DNA of 64,000 nucleotides from Streptomyces mayonensis (GTDB lineage: Bacteria; Actinomycetota; Actinomycetes; Streptomycetales; Streptomycetaceae): contig NZ_JACBYP010000015.1 in NCBI RefSeq assembly GCF_018982965.1, forward strand, positions 39,931 to 103,930. Direction: 5' to 3'. Positions 7,169 to 16,009 of the stretch are shown here, one piece after another. The notes below the pieces were generated by a model. The model was not told the origin of the DNA. It did not search any database and saw only the letters and a program-made list of their open reading frames with translations. The stretch's first letter is position 1, and each line of letters starts with the position of its first letter. The translations under genes and the position numbers were made by a program.

Positions 7169-8682
7169 CCGCGGAAAGCACCGTTCCCACCCCCGCCGGC
7201 GAGCCGCGGGGCCTCGGACCGTCCCCCGTCTCGGTACTGCCGCAGCGGGCCGGTGCTCCGGGCGGCGCCCGGACCGGTCCGACGCCCGACCGGCGCACCG
7301 CCGCACGGCCGGACTCCACACTGCCGCTGCTCGTCGCGGACGGCACGGCCGCCCTGCCGGGCTCGCTGGTCCTCACCGGCACCCCGCACCAGCCGCTGCT
7401 CACCGCCCTGCTCGTCGGCGTGTCGCTGCTGCTGCGCCGACGGGGCCCGCACCCGGCCGCCGCCCGGCCGTCCTCGGGCGTGCTGGACGAACTGCCCGCG
7501 CTGTGCGCCCGGATCGCAGTGGTCTGGCTGGCACTGGCGGCGCTCGTCGCCGCGTACGCCCCGGCGCACGCGCTGTCCGCCCGCACCCTGCTCGCCGGTT
7601 TCCTCCTGCACGCGGCGTCGGGCTGCGCCGGCCGGGGCGCCGTGCACCGCAGACGCCGTACGGCGCTGTCGAACCGTCCCCGCGCGGCCCTCGTCGTCGG
7701 AGGCGCCGCGACCGCGCAGGGCGTGGCGTCGGCGCTGCTGCGCCACCCGGGCTGCGGGGTACGTCCCGTCGGCATCGTCACCGACGACCCGGCCGGCACC
7801 ACGGGCCCGGGCCCGGGCCTGGTCCTGCCCGTGCTGTCCACGGCCGAGGACGCGCGGCGGGCGGTCGTGCAGAACGGCGTGCGGGACGTCCTGGCCGTGG
7901 ATCCCGCGGTACGGCCCCGGCAGGCGGCGCTGTTGCGGACGCTGGCCGAGTCGGGCTGCACGGTGTGGGAACTCGCCGCCGACCCGCAGGCCTACCCGCA
8001 TCCGGATCCGCGTCCCCACGCGTACGCCGACGAAGCCCCCTCCCGGCACCGGATCCGGATCGCCGGGTTCTCCTGCCGTCCCCTGGAGCCGCTCACCCGG
8101 CGGCCGGGCGGCGCGGGCAAGCGGGCGCTGGACGTGACGGTGTCCGGCCTGCTGTTGCTGCTGCTCGGCCCCCTGCTGCTGGCCTGCGCGACGGTGCTGA
8201 GGGCGGTGGGCGGTCCCGGCGTCCTGTTCCGGCAGGAGCGCATCGGCCGGGACGGCGCGGCGTTCACGCTGCTGAAGTTCCGCACCCACCGCCCGGCCGA
8301 CGAGCACGAGTCGGCGACCCGGTGGAGCGTGGCCGGCGACCACCGGATGCCGTGGTTCTGCCGCTTCCTGCGGCGTGCGTCCCTCGACGAACTGCCCCAG
8401 CTGTGGAACGTCTTCCGGGGCGACATGAGCCTGGTCGGACCGCGGCCCGAACGCCCCTACTTCGTGGCGCAGTTCAGCCGGACCTACCCCGGCTACGCCG
8501 CCCGCCACCGGGCACCGGCCGGCATCACGGGCCTGGCCCAGATCAACGGGCTGCGCGGTGACACCTCCATCGAGGACCGGGCCCGCTTCGACAACGCCTA
8601 CATCGACGACTGGTCGCTGTGGCAGGACGTCTGCATCCTGCTGCGCACGGCCGCCGCGCTCGTGCGTCCCACGGGGAGCTGA
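7165..8682 (+). CDS. Polyprenyl-phosphate sugar phosphotransferase (WcaJ/Bac_transf type)
   Basis: Encodes 505 residues from a GTG overlapping the previous stop (GTGA). The enzyme loads the first sugar phosphate onto undecaprenyl phosphate, starting repeat-unit synthesis. The C-terminal 200 residues form the catalytic domain: GAGKRALDVTVSGLLLLLLG re-entrant helix, FRQERIGRDG, LLKFRT, the catalytic LDELPQLWNVFRGDMSLVGP block and PAGITGLAQINGLRGDTS. Upstream are three or four hydrophobic segments and a nucleotide-binding-like domain (AALVVGGAATAQGVASALL), as in PssY/WcaJ proteins. The first ~60 residues are Pro/Ala-rich and probably disordered. Coupled to the polymerase gene five bases downstream. 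Confidence 0.9.
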   Translation: MTAESTVPTPAGEPRGLGPSPVSVLPQRAGAPGGARTGPTPDRRTAARPDSTLPLLVADGTAALPGSLVLTGTPHQPLLTALLVGVSLLLRRRGPHPAAARPSSGVLDELPALCARIAVVWLALAALVAAYAPAHALSARTLLAGFLLHAASGCAGRGAVHRRRRTALSNRPRAALVVGGAATAQGVASALLRHPGCGVRPVGIVTDDPAGTTGPGPGLVLPVLSTAEDARRAVVQNGVRDVLAVDPAVRPRQAALLRTLAESGCTVWELAADPQAYPHPDPRPHAYADEAPSRHRIRIAGFSCRPLEPLTRRPGGAGKRALDVTVSGLLLLLLGPLLLACATVLRAVGGPGVLFRQERIGRDGAAFTLLKFRTHRPADEHESATRWSVAGDHRMPWFCRFLRRASLDELPQLWNVFRGDMSLVGPRPERPYFVAQFSRTYPGYAARHRAPAGITGLAQINGLRGDTSIEDRARFDNAYIDDWSLWQDVCILLRTAAALVRPTGS

Positions 8683-8687
8683 ACGCG

Positions 8688-10034
8688 GTGAGCGGCCACA
8701 CCCTGCATCCGTACCTGTCCCCGCCCGCGCACCCGCCGTCCGCCGGGCGCGTACGGCGGCTGCCGCCGCCCGTGCTGGCCGTCGCCGCGGTCGTCGCGCT
8801 GCTCGCCCTGCCCGTCGCGCCGGGGGGCGGGGGCGGTGCGCACCCGGCCGACGCGGTCTCCGGGCTGGCGGTGCTGTACTGCGCGCTGCGGCTGGTACGG
8901 GACCGGCGGCGCCCCCTGTCCCGTACGGCGGCCGTGGTCCTCGGCCTGCCGGTGCTCGGGCTGGCCGTCGCCGCCGCGGGCGCCGTGTCTCCGGGCGCCG
9001 GGCTCTCCGGGCTCGGACGGTACCTCCAGGTCTTCGTCCTGGTCCCCGCCGCCGTACTGCTGCTCGTCCGCGACCGGGCCGACGTGCGGCTGCTCACGTG
9101 GTCGACGGTGGGTCTGGCGGTGTGGCAGGGCGCCGTCGGCGTGCACCAGTACGTCACCGGGTCCGGCGCCTCCTACCGCGGCGAGCCGATCCGTGCCGTG
9201 GGCACCTTCGGCCCGCAGGACGTGATGGGGATGGCGACCGTCGTCTCCCTGGGGCTGGTCTGCGCGGTGGGGCTGGCGCTGGGCCGGGCTCCGGTGCGGC
9301 AGCGGCTGCTCGCCGCCGGGTGCGCGCTCGCCCTGCTGCTGCCGCTGGCCCTGTCGTTCAGCCGCGGTGCCTGGATCGCGACGGCGGTGACGTGCGCGGT
9401 GCAGCTGCTGCTCGCGGGGGTGCGCAGGGCCCTGGCGGTGGGGGCAGCGGTGGTCGCGGCGGCGGTGGTGCTGGTGGGCGGTTTCGGGGTCGGTACGGCG
9501 CTGCTCCAGGAGCGGGTCGGCAGCATCACGCAGGTCGCCGACGCCCCCGACCAGTCGGTGACCGACCGCTACACGATGTGGGCGGCGGCGGCCGGCATGT
9601 GGCGGGAGCGGCCGCTGACCGGTGTCGGGCTGAAGGGTTTTCCCGAACACCGTGACGCATACGCCTCGTTGGCGCTGTCCTCGGGCAGCGAGACCGACGG
9701 GGCCGGTGCCGGGTACCACAGGCAGCCGTTGCTGTCCCCGCACAACATGTACCTGCTGGTCCTGGCCGAGCAGGGGCTTGTCGGGCTGCTCGCGCTCGCC
9801 GGGAGCTGGCTGGCGCTGCTCGTGCTGGGGCTGCGCAGGCTCCGTGCCGTGCGGCGTGAGCGGGGGGCGGCGCCGGACTGCGCGCTCGTCGCCGTGGGGC
9901 TGCTGGTGTGGCAGCTGACCGACTTCGCCTACGCCGACATCGGCGGGCCCTCGACCGTGCTGACGGCGGTGTGCTTCGGTCTGGCGGCCTGGTGGGCGCT
10001 GGGGTCCACCGCGCAGGGGGTGCCGGGTCGGTGA
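8688..10034 (+). CDS. O-antigen ligase/polymerase-like membrane protein (Wzy type)
   Basis: Encodes 448 residues with about ten hydrophobic segments and the Wzy_C signatures: SFSRGAWIATAVT, the extracytoplasmic loop RERPLTGVGLKGFPEH and SPHNMYLLVLAEQGLVGLLA. These enzymes polymerise or ligate lipid-linked oligosaccharides on the outer face of the membrane. The GTG at 8688 is five bases after the preceding stop; no strong ribosome site is seen apart from acggggagct at the end of the previous gene. The stop overlaps the GTG of the flippase gene. Whether it polymerises a capsule-like glycan or transfers to a wall acceptor cannot be told from sequence. Confidence 0.85.
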   Translation: MSGHTLHPYLSPPAHPPSAGRVRRLPPPVLAVAAVVALLALPVAPGGGGGAHPADAVSGLAVLYCALRLVRDRRRPLSRTAAVVLGLPVLGLAVAAAGAVSPGAGLSGLGRYLQVFVLVPAAVLLLVRDRADVRLLTWSTVGLAVWQGAVGVHQYVTGSGASYRGEPIRAVGTFGPQDVMGMATVVSLGLVCAVGLALGRAPVRQRLLAAGCALALLLPLALSFSRGAWIATAVTCAVQLLLAGVRRALAVGAAVVAAAVVLVGGFGVGTALLQERVGSITQVADAPDQSVTDRYTMWAAAAGMWRERPLTGVGLKGFPEHRDAYASLALSSGSETDGAGAGYHRQPLLSPHNMYLLVLAEQGLVGLLALAGSWLALLVLGLRRLRAVRRERGAAPDCALVAVGLLVWQLTDFAYADIGGPSTVLTAVCFGLAAWWALGSTAQGVPGR

Positions 10035-11863
10035 CGGCGACCGAGCCGCGCACGACGGGCGGGGCGGCGGGTGGTGCCTGCGATACGGCCGATACGGCCG
10101 GGGCAGGTGGTGCCGATGCTGGTGGCGGGTCAGGTCGTACGCACGATGTCGGCGCGGCAGGCGTTCCACCGACCCGGACCGCGGCACCGGACACCGCGGT
10201 CCCCCTTTCCGAGGGCCGCTCCTCGGGGCGTTTCCTGGCTCGGGCGGCGCTGCTCACCGCCGTGCTGTCGGTGGCCGGGTCGGTGCTGGGGCTGGTCCGG
10301 GACCAGGCGCTGGCCCGGCTGTTCGGGGCCGGCAGCGAGACGGACGCCTTCCTGGTGGCGTGGACGGTGCCGGAGTTCGCGGCGACGCTGCTGATCGAGG
10401 ACGGGCTGGCCTTCGCCCTGGTGCCGATGTTCAGCCTGGCCCTGGCCCACCGCGCGCAGGGCGCCCTCGGCGATCCGGTCCGGGCGCTGGTCGCCTCGAC
10501 CCTGCCCCGGCTGGCGCTGGCCTTCACCGCGGCCGGTGCGCTGGTCGCCGCCGCCGCTCCGGCGCTGGTCCGGGCCCTCGCACCCGGACTGCCCGACCAC
10601 GCGCTGGCAGTGGACTGCACCCGGCTCACCGCCACCTGCGTCGTCAGCTTCGGACTCGCCGGGTACTGCAGTGCCGCGCTGCGCGCGCACCGGCGGTTCC
10701 TGGCACCGGCGGCGATCTACGTCGCCTACAACACCGGCATCATCACCGCGATGTTCGTGTTCGGCGGGCGCTGGGGGGTGCGTTCGGCGGCGGCCGGGGT
10801 CGCGGTGGGCGGCCTGCTGATGGTGGCGGCACAGCTTCCGTCGCTGCTGCGGCAGCTGCGGCGCCGGGAGCGCGGGCCGCGGACCGGGCACCGCGGCGGG
10901 CGGCCGACCGGCGCCGCGGACCGGGCGCACCCCCTCGCCCTCGCCCTGTTCACCACCGTCCTGCTCTTCGCGCTGTGCCGGCAGTCCCAGGTCCTCATCG
11001 AACGCTTCCTCGCCGCCGGGCTTCCCGCGGGCGCCATCTCGCACCTGAACTACGCGCAGAAGGTGGCCCAGATCCCGATGACGCTGTCACTGATGCTGTG
11101 CACGGTCACCTTCCCGGTGGTCGCCCGCGCGTTGGCCGACGGCGACACCGAACGGGCCCGCGACCGGGTCGAGCGGGACGTGACGCTGGCGGCCTGTCTG
11201 GTGCTGCTCGGTGCGGCGACGGTCGTGGCCTGTGCGCCGCGCATCGTCGAAGTGCTTTTCCAGCGCGGTGCGTTCACGGCCGCGGACACGGCGGCGACCG
11301 CGGGCGTCATGCGCGTGTACGCCCTCGGGCTGCTCGGGCAGACCGTGGTGGGCGCCCTGGCCCGCTCGTACTTCTCCGCGGGCCGCGCCTCCTGGTACCC
11401 GCCGGCCGCGATGGCCGCCGGCATCCTCGCCACCGCCGGTGCGGGCGCCTGCGCGGTCGGCCCGTGGGGCGTGACCGGCATCGCCGCCGCTAACGCCGCC
11501 GGCATCACCGTCACCGCCGCCCTGCTGCTCGCCGGGATGGGCCCGCGCAGCGTCCCGGTCCGCGTGCCGCGGATCCTGGGCGACCTGGGCCGGCTGGTAC
11601 CGGCGGCGGCGCTGGCGACCGGAGCGGGAGCACTGGCCGGGGGCCGGATCGCCGCCCCCGGTGCCTCGCTGGCCGTCGGCGCGGCGACCGTCGGCGGCGT
11701 CTACGGCCTCCTCTGCCTGGCCCTGCGTGTCCGGCTCCTCGGCGCCGCGCCGCAGCGGCACCGCCGCCCCCGCCGTCTCCGCCGTCTCCGCGCCGGTCGT
11801 CCTGTCCGTCCTCCTGCCGGTCCCATGCCCGTCCCCACCGCCCCGTCACACGAAGGCACCCGC
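10031..11863 (+). CDS. MurJ/MviN-family lipid flippase (3' end uncertain, reads into next gene)
   Basis: Begins at a GTG overlapping the previous TGA. After a ~60-residue Gly/Thr-rich cytoplasmic stretch come about 13-14 membrane helices with MurJ family motifs: VAGSVLGLVRDQALARLFGA, AYNTGIITAMF, INY-like SHLNYAQKVAQIPMTL, VLFQRGAFTAADT and ALARSYFSAGRASWYP. It probably flips the lipid-linked repeat unit, the Wzx role. The frame has no stop before the deacetylase ATG at 11864, so as written the two form one 918-residue protein. The last helix (GAATVGGVYGLLCLALRVRL) ends near 11740. After that, another frame has stronger GC at third positions and stops at TGA 11865-11867, giving the ATGA overlap used elsewhere in this operon. 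A single-base indel near 11740-11770 would explain this. Confidence 0.85.
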
Positions 11864-12787
11864 ATGACCGCTTCCGGTTCCCTCTCCCCTTCCGGTTCCC
11901 TCTTCCCCTCTCGTTCCTCTCCCTCTCGTTCCTCCCCCTCTCGTTCCTCTCCCTCTCCCGCCTCCGCTTCCGCTCCCACCGCCGCTCCTGGTTCCCCTTC
12001 CGCCGCGGCGACGGCTGACACCCACCGCAGCCCCCGCAGCACCTCCCGCCGCAGCGACCGCACCGCCGTCCGCACCGCCGCCGTCCCCTGGGTGGCGATG
12101 TACCACTCCGTCGGCGACCGCTCGGACGACCCGTACCGGATCACGGTCACGCCCGACCGGCTGGACGCACAGCTGGGCTGGCTGCGGCGGCGCGGGCTGC
12201 GCGGCGTGCCGGTGGCCGAGCTGCTGGCCGCCCGTGCCCGGGGTGACGGCCGGGACCTGGTGGGGCTGACCTTCGACGACGGTTACGCCGACTTCGTCGA
12301 GCACGCGCTGCCGTGCCTGCGCCGCTGGGGCTGCGGGGCCACCCTGTTCGTCCTGCCGGGCCGCCTCGGCGGCGACAACGCGTGGGACCCGCTGGGCCCG
12401 CGCAAGCCGCTGCTGTCCGCCGACGGCATCCGGCACGCCGCCGCCGAGGGCGTCGAGATCGGCTCGCACGGTCTCACCCACGTCGACCTCACCAGGGCCG
12501 ACGAGGCCGAACTCACCGCGGAGACCGCCGGGAGCAGGGCACTGCTCGCGGAGCTGACCGGCGCTCCCGTCACCGGCTTCTGCTACCCGTACGGCACGGT
12601 CGACGCCCGCGCCGCCGACGCCGTGCGCGCCGCCGGTTACTCGTACGCCTGCGCGATCGACCCCGGCCCGCTGACCGGCGCGTACGCCCTGCCGCGCGTG
12701 CACGTGGGGCAGAGCGACACCTCCGTACGGCTGCTGCTCAAGACCCGGCTGCACCGGCTGCGCCGCCGGCCTGCGACGGGAGTGTGA
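11864..12787 (+). CDS. Polysaccharide deacetylase (carbohydrate esterase 4)
   Basis: The deacetylase unit is 307 residues from the ATG at 11864 (acgaagg lies ten bases upstream). The NodB-type domain occupies residues ~75-300: VAMYHSVGD, catalytic TFDDGYADF, metal-binding SHGLTH (H-x3-H type) and CYPYGTVDARA. It removes N-acetyl groups from a surface glycan or its precursor. The first 70 residues are a Ser/Pro linker with repeats (SRSSPSRSSPSRSSPS) and no signal peptide, so the enzyme would be cytoplasmic unless it is really fused to the MurJ-like membrane protein with which it shares an open frame. Both readings are possible. Confidence 0.87.
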   Translation: MTASGSLSPSGSLFPSRSSPSRSSPSRSSPSPASASAPTAAPGSPSAAATADTHRSPRSTSRRSDRTAVRTAAVPWVAMYHSVGDRSDDPYRITVTPDRLDAQLGWLRRRGLRGVPVAELLAARARGDGRDLVGLTFDDGYADFVEHALPCLRRWGCGATLFVLPGRLGGDNAWDPLGPRKPLLSADGIRHAAAEGVEIGSHGLTHVDLTRADEAELTAETAGSRALLAELTGAPVTGFCYPYGTVDARAADAVRAAGYSYACAIDPGPLTGAYALPRVHVGQSDTSVRLLLKTRLHRLRRRPATGV

Positions 12788-12788
12788 G

Positions 12789-14018
12789 GTGACCGGCGTG
12801 AAGGCACTGCACATCATCACCGGCCTCGGCGTCGGCGGGGCCGAGCAGCAGTTGCGGCTGCTGCTGCGGCACCTCCCGGTCGACTGCGACGTCGTGACGC
12901 TCACCAACCCCGGCCCCGTCGCCGACGGACTGCTGGCCGACGGCGTCGACGTCGTCCACCTCGGCATGACCGGCAACCGCGACCTGGCCGCCCTGCCCCG
13001 CCTGGCCCGCCTCATCCGCGGCGGCCGCTACGACCTGGTGCACACCCATCTCTACCGCGCCTGCCTCTACGGCCGCATCGCCGCCCGGCTGGCCGGCGTA
13101 CGCGCGGTCGTCGCCACCGAACACTCCCTCGGCGACTCCCAGATGGAGGGCCGTCCGCTCACCCCGGGCATCCGCGCCCTGTACCTGGCCGGGGAGCGGC
13201 TGGGCAGCGCCACGGTCGCCGTCTCCCCCACCGTCGCCGACCGGCTGAAGCGCTGGGGCGTGCCCGCGCCGCGCATCGAGGTCGTCCCCAACGGCATCGA
13301 CCTGCCGCGGTTCCGCTTCGACCCGGTCCGCCGGCTGCGCACCCGCCGCCGCCTCGGACTGCCCGAGGGCGCCTACGTCGTGGGCGGCATCGGCCGACTG
13401 GCCCCGGGCAAACGGTTCGACGTCCTGGTCCGCGCCCTGGCCCTGCTCCCGGCCGACTGCTGGCTGCTGCTGGTGGGCGGCGGGCCCGAGGAGCACGTGC
13501 TGCGCCGCACCGCCCGCGAGGCCGGGGTCGCCGACCGCGTCCTGCTCACCGGCGAGCGGCCGTGCCTCGCCGACGGCTCCCCCGGGCCCGACCTGCCGTC
13601 GCTCACCGCCGCGATGGACGTCCTCGCCTCGCCGTCGCCGGAGGAGGCCTTCGGGCTGGCCGCGGTGGAGGGCCTCGCGTCCGGGCTGCCGGTGCTGTAC
13701 TCGTCCTGCCCGGCGATCGAGGACCTGCCCCGGCAGGAGGCGCCGGCGGCCCGGCGCGTCACCGGCGGCGCCGAGGAGTTCGCCCGCGCCCTCGCCGGGG
13801 TCCGCGCGTCCGCCGGTCCGGGACCCGGTCCGCGCACGGTGCCGGCGGCCGCCCGCCACTACTGCGTCACGCGCAGCGCCGCCCGGCTGCTGGACGTGTA
13901 CGCGACCGCCCTCACGCACCCGATGCCCCCGGCCCCCAGCCCGCCCCCATCCACATCCACATCCACATCCCCGACCCCGTCCCCGTCCGCGGCATCCCAG
14001 GGAGTCAGTTCCGCATGA
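12789..14018 (+). CDS. Glycosyltransferase, GT4 family
   Basis: Encodes 409 residues. The N-terminal domain begins ALHIITGLGVGGAEQQLRLL, typical of GT-B enzymes working on membrane-linked acceptors, and the C-terminal domain carries GIGRLAPGKRFDVLVRAL, LLVGGGPEEHVL and SPSPEEAFGLAAVEGLASG with the E-x7-E motif. The start may be GTG 12789 (one base after the deacetylase stop) or GTG 12798, three codons later; both lack a strong ribosome site and rely on coupling. The C-terminus is a Pro/Ser/Thr repeat (STSTSTSPTPSPS; six-base DNA repeat near 13948-13975). The stop overlaps the next ATG. Confidence 0.88.
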   Translation: MTGVKALHIITGLGVGGAEQQLRLLLRHLPVDCDVVTLTNPGPVADGLLADGVDVVHLGMTGNRDLAALPRLARLIRGGRYDLVHTHLYRACLYGRIAARLAGVRAVVATEHSLGDSQMEGRPLTPGIRALYLAGERLGSATVAVSPTVADRLKRWGVPAPRIEVVPNGIDLPRFRFDPVRRLRTRRRLGLPEGAYVVGGIGRLAPGKRFDVLVRALALLPADCWLLLVGGGPEEHVLRRTAREAGVADRVLLTGERPCLADGSPGPDLPSLTAAMDVLASPSPEEAFGLAAVEGLASGLPVLYSSCPAIEDLPRQEAPAARRVTGGAEEFARALAGVRASAGPGPGPRTVPAAARHYCVTRSAARLLDVYATALTHPMPPAPSPPPSTSTSTSPTPSPSAASQGVSSA

Positions 14019-14767
14019 CCGAGCCCCTCACCCAGTCACCGGCCGAGCCCGCCGCAGACCACGAACCCGAACCGCCCGCCCACCCGCACCGCACCGGGGC
14101 GGCCGCACTGCGCGGTGTCCCGCGCCGGGTCCTGCGCCGGGTCAGGCGCCGTCTCCGTACGCTGCCGCCCTGGTCGCCGCTGGTGGCCGGGGTACTCGCG
14201 GGCGGGCTGCTCGGCGCCGGCTACGGTCTGGCCACCACCCCGCAGTACAGCGCGACGAGTTACGTCGTCGCCGTCCCCACCGACAAGTCCGACCCGGCGG
14301 CCGCGCTGGGCTTCGCGCAGGCCTACGGCCGGGTCGCCACGCAGCTCGCGGTGCTGGGGGACGCGCAGATGTGGGCGCACGTGCCGGTGGCGACGCTGGA
14401 GGAGAGTGTGCGCACGGCGACCTCGCCGGACGCGCCGATGGTCTCGGTGACGGCCACCTCCGCCGACCCGGAGCAGGCCGCCGACATGGCCAACGCGGTC
14501 GCCCGCGCCCTGACCGGACACGCGGACGCCGCCGCCGACGACACCCACGTGGAGCTGCGGCAGTTCGCGCGGGCCACCGAACCCACCGCGGCGTCCTCGG
14601 CGTCCACCGCCGTGACGGGACTGGTGGGCGCGAGCGCGGGCGGGCTCCTCGGCGGACTCGCCCTGCTGGTCCGGCCGCGCGGCGCCGCCCGGGAACGGGA
14701 ACGGGACCGCACCCCTGCGTCCGTCCCCGGGCCCGCGTCGGCGGCCGACGTGCGCACCCAGCTGTGA
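14015..14767 (+). CDS. Wzz-like chain-length/polysaccharide co-polymerase membrane protein
   Basis: Encodes 250 residues: an Arg-rich cytoplasmic N-terminus, a membrane helix (PLVAGVLAGGLLGAGYGLAT), an extracytoplasmic segment of about 130 residues (residues ~80-205, starting TTPQYSATSYVVAVP) and a second helix (AVTGLVGASAGGLLGGLALL) before a short basic tail. This two-helix layout is that of Wzz/YveK co-polymerases controlling chain length. No Walker kinase domain is attached and none is encoded nearby. The assignment depends on topology and operon context as much as on sequence. ATG overlaps the previous TGA; the TGA overlaps the next GTG. Confidence 0.75.
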   Translation: MTEPLTQSPAEPAADHEPEPPAHPHRTGAAALRGVPRRVLRRVRRRLRTLPPWSPLVAGVLAGGLLGAGYGLATTPQYSATSYVVAVPTDKSDPAAALGFAQAYGRVATQLAVLGDAQMWAHVPVATLEESVRTATSPDAPMVSVTATSADPEQAADMANAVARALTGHADAAADDTHVELRQFARATEPTAASSASTAVTGLVGASAGGLLGGLALLVRPRGAARERERDRTPASVPGPASAADVRTQL

Positions 14768-15924
14768 CGTACCCGAGGCAGCCGCACCGCGGGACGCTCA
14801 CGCCCCCGCCCGGACGTACGGCCGAACTGGTCACCGAGGAGGGCGACTTCGCCGCGCTGGCCCCGCAGTGGGGGCGGCTGTACGCCAGGTGTGCCGCCGC
14901 GACGCCGTTCCAGAGCCACGCCTGGCTGCATTCGTGGTGGCGTTCGTACGGCCGGCCAGGCCGGCTGCGGCTGGTGCTGGTCCGCGAGGGCGGTGAACTG
15001 GTCGGCGCGGCCCCGCTGACGCTCGTACGGCGTCCGGTTCCGGCGCTGGTGCCGCTGGGCGGCGCGATCTCGGACTACGGGGACGTGCTGCTGGACGACG
15101 AACGCGGTCCGGACGCGGCGGCGGCGCTCGCCGCAGCTCTCGCGGCGGCGGCCCGTACCGCACTCGTCGACCTGCGCGAGGTGCGTCCCGGCGCCGCCGC
15201 CGAACGGGTCTACGACCGCTGGCGCGGGCCCCGGCGCGCGGTGCCCGACTCGCTCTGCCTGGAACTGCCCGCCCTCCCCTTCGACGAACTGACCGCCCGG
15301 CTGCCCTCGGCCAAGGCCCGGCAGCGGGTCCGCGCCCAGTTGCGCCGGCTGGACAAGCTCGGCGTCAAGAGCCGGACGGTGCTGCCCGGCGAGGTGGACG
15401 CGGCGCTCGCCCGGCTCCTTGAGCTGCACCGGCTGCAGTGGCAGGGGCGGAAGGTGACCGGCGAGCACCTGCGGCCCCGGTTCCGCGAGCACCTGGTGCG
15501 GGCGGTGGGGCCGATGGTGCGGGCCGGGGACGCGGTGGTGACCGAGTTCCGGATGGACGACGAGGTGGTGGCCGTGGACGTGACGCTGCTGTCGCCCCGG
15601 CTGGCCGGCGGCTACCTGTACGGCGCACACCCCCGCCTGCGGGAGTGCCGGGCGGACGTGGCGGTGATGCTGCTGGAGGCGTGCGCCGGGCACGCCCGGC
15701 AGCGGCCGGGGCGGGAGACGCTGAGCCTGCTGCGGGGCGACGAGCCGTACAAGCACCGCTGGCGCCCCGAGCCGGTGGCGAACCGGCGCCTGCTGCTGGC
15801 CCGTCGCCGCACGGCCCCGCTGCTGGCGGCGGCCCTCGGTGACGCCGCCGCCCGGCGGCACGGCAAGGAGCTGCTGCGCCGACGGGCGGAACGGAAGGAG
15901 CGCGCCGGTGGCGGTGGCACCTGA
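14764..15924 (+). CDS. GNAT/FemAB-like acyl- or aminoacyltransferase (CelD/BioF2-like)
   Basis: Encodes 386 residues. The sequence has the features of the GNAT_6 family found in polysaccharide clusters: FQSHAWLHSWWRSYGRPGRL near the start, LVLVREGGELVGAAPLTLVR, DYGDVLLDDE, the central FDELTARLPSAKARQRVRAQ and LLELHRLQWQGRKVTG, then VVAVDVTLLSPRLAGGYLYG and LSLLRGDEPYKHRWRPE. These proteins are thought to add an acyl or aminoacyl group to a sugar; the donor here is unknown. It starts at a GTG overlapping the previous stop and is the last gene of the operon. The stop codon lies inside a hairpin. Confidence 0.83.
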   Translation: MTYPRQPHRGTLTPPPGRTAELVTEEGDFAALAPQWGRLYARCAAATPFQSHAWLHSWWRSYGRPGRLRLVLVREGGELVGAAPLTLVRRPVPALVPLGGAISDYGDVLLDDERGPDAAAALAAALAAAARTALVDLREVRPGAAAERVYDRWRGPRRAVPDSLCLELPALPFDELTARLPSAKARQRVRAQLRRLDKLGVKSRTVLPGEVDAALARLLELHRLQWQGRKVTGEHLRPRFREHLVRAVGPMVRAGDAVVTEFRMDDEVVAVDVTLLSPRLAGGYLYGAHPRLRECRADVAVMLLEACAGHARQRPGRETLSLLRGDEPYKHRWRPEPVANRRLLLARRRTAPLLAAALGDAAARRHGKELLRRRAERKERAGGGGT

Positions 15925-15939
15925 CAGGCACCGCCACCG
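15906..15939 (+). terminator. Hairpin at the end of the polysaccharide operon
   Basis: An 11-bp inverted repeat (cGGTGGCGGTG at 15906-15916, partner 15929-15939) with a 12-nt loop that includes the TGA stop of the last operon gene. There is no T-tract. Moderate support. Confidence 0.5.
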
Positions 15940-15970
15940 CCCCGCCGCCCCTCCCGGGCCGCCGCCCGCC

Positions 15971-16009
15971 GGGCCGCTTTCCGGGCCGCTTTCCGGGCCG
16001 CTTTCCGGG
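15971..16009. repeat. 12-bp tandem repeat at the 3' end of the GH26-like gene
   Basis: Three exact copies of gggccgctttcc plus part of a fourth, ending at the stop codon (16010-16012) of the minus-strand hydrolase. It lies between two convergent genes. Confidence 0.85.
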
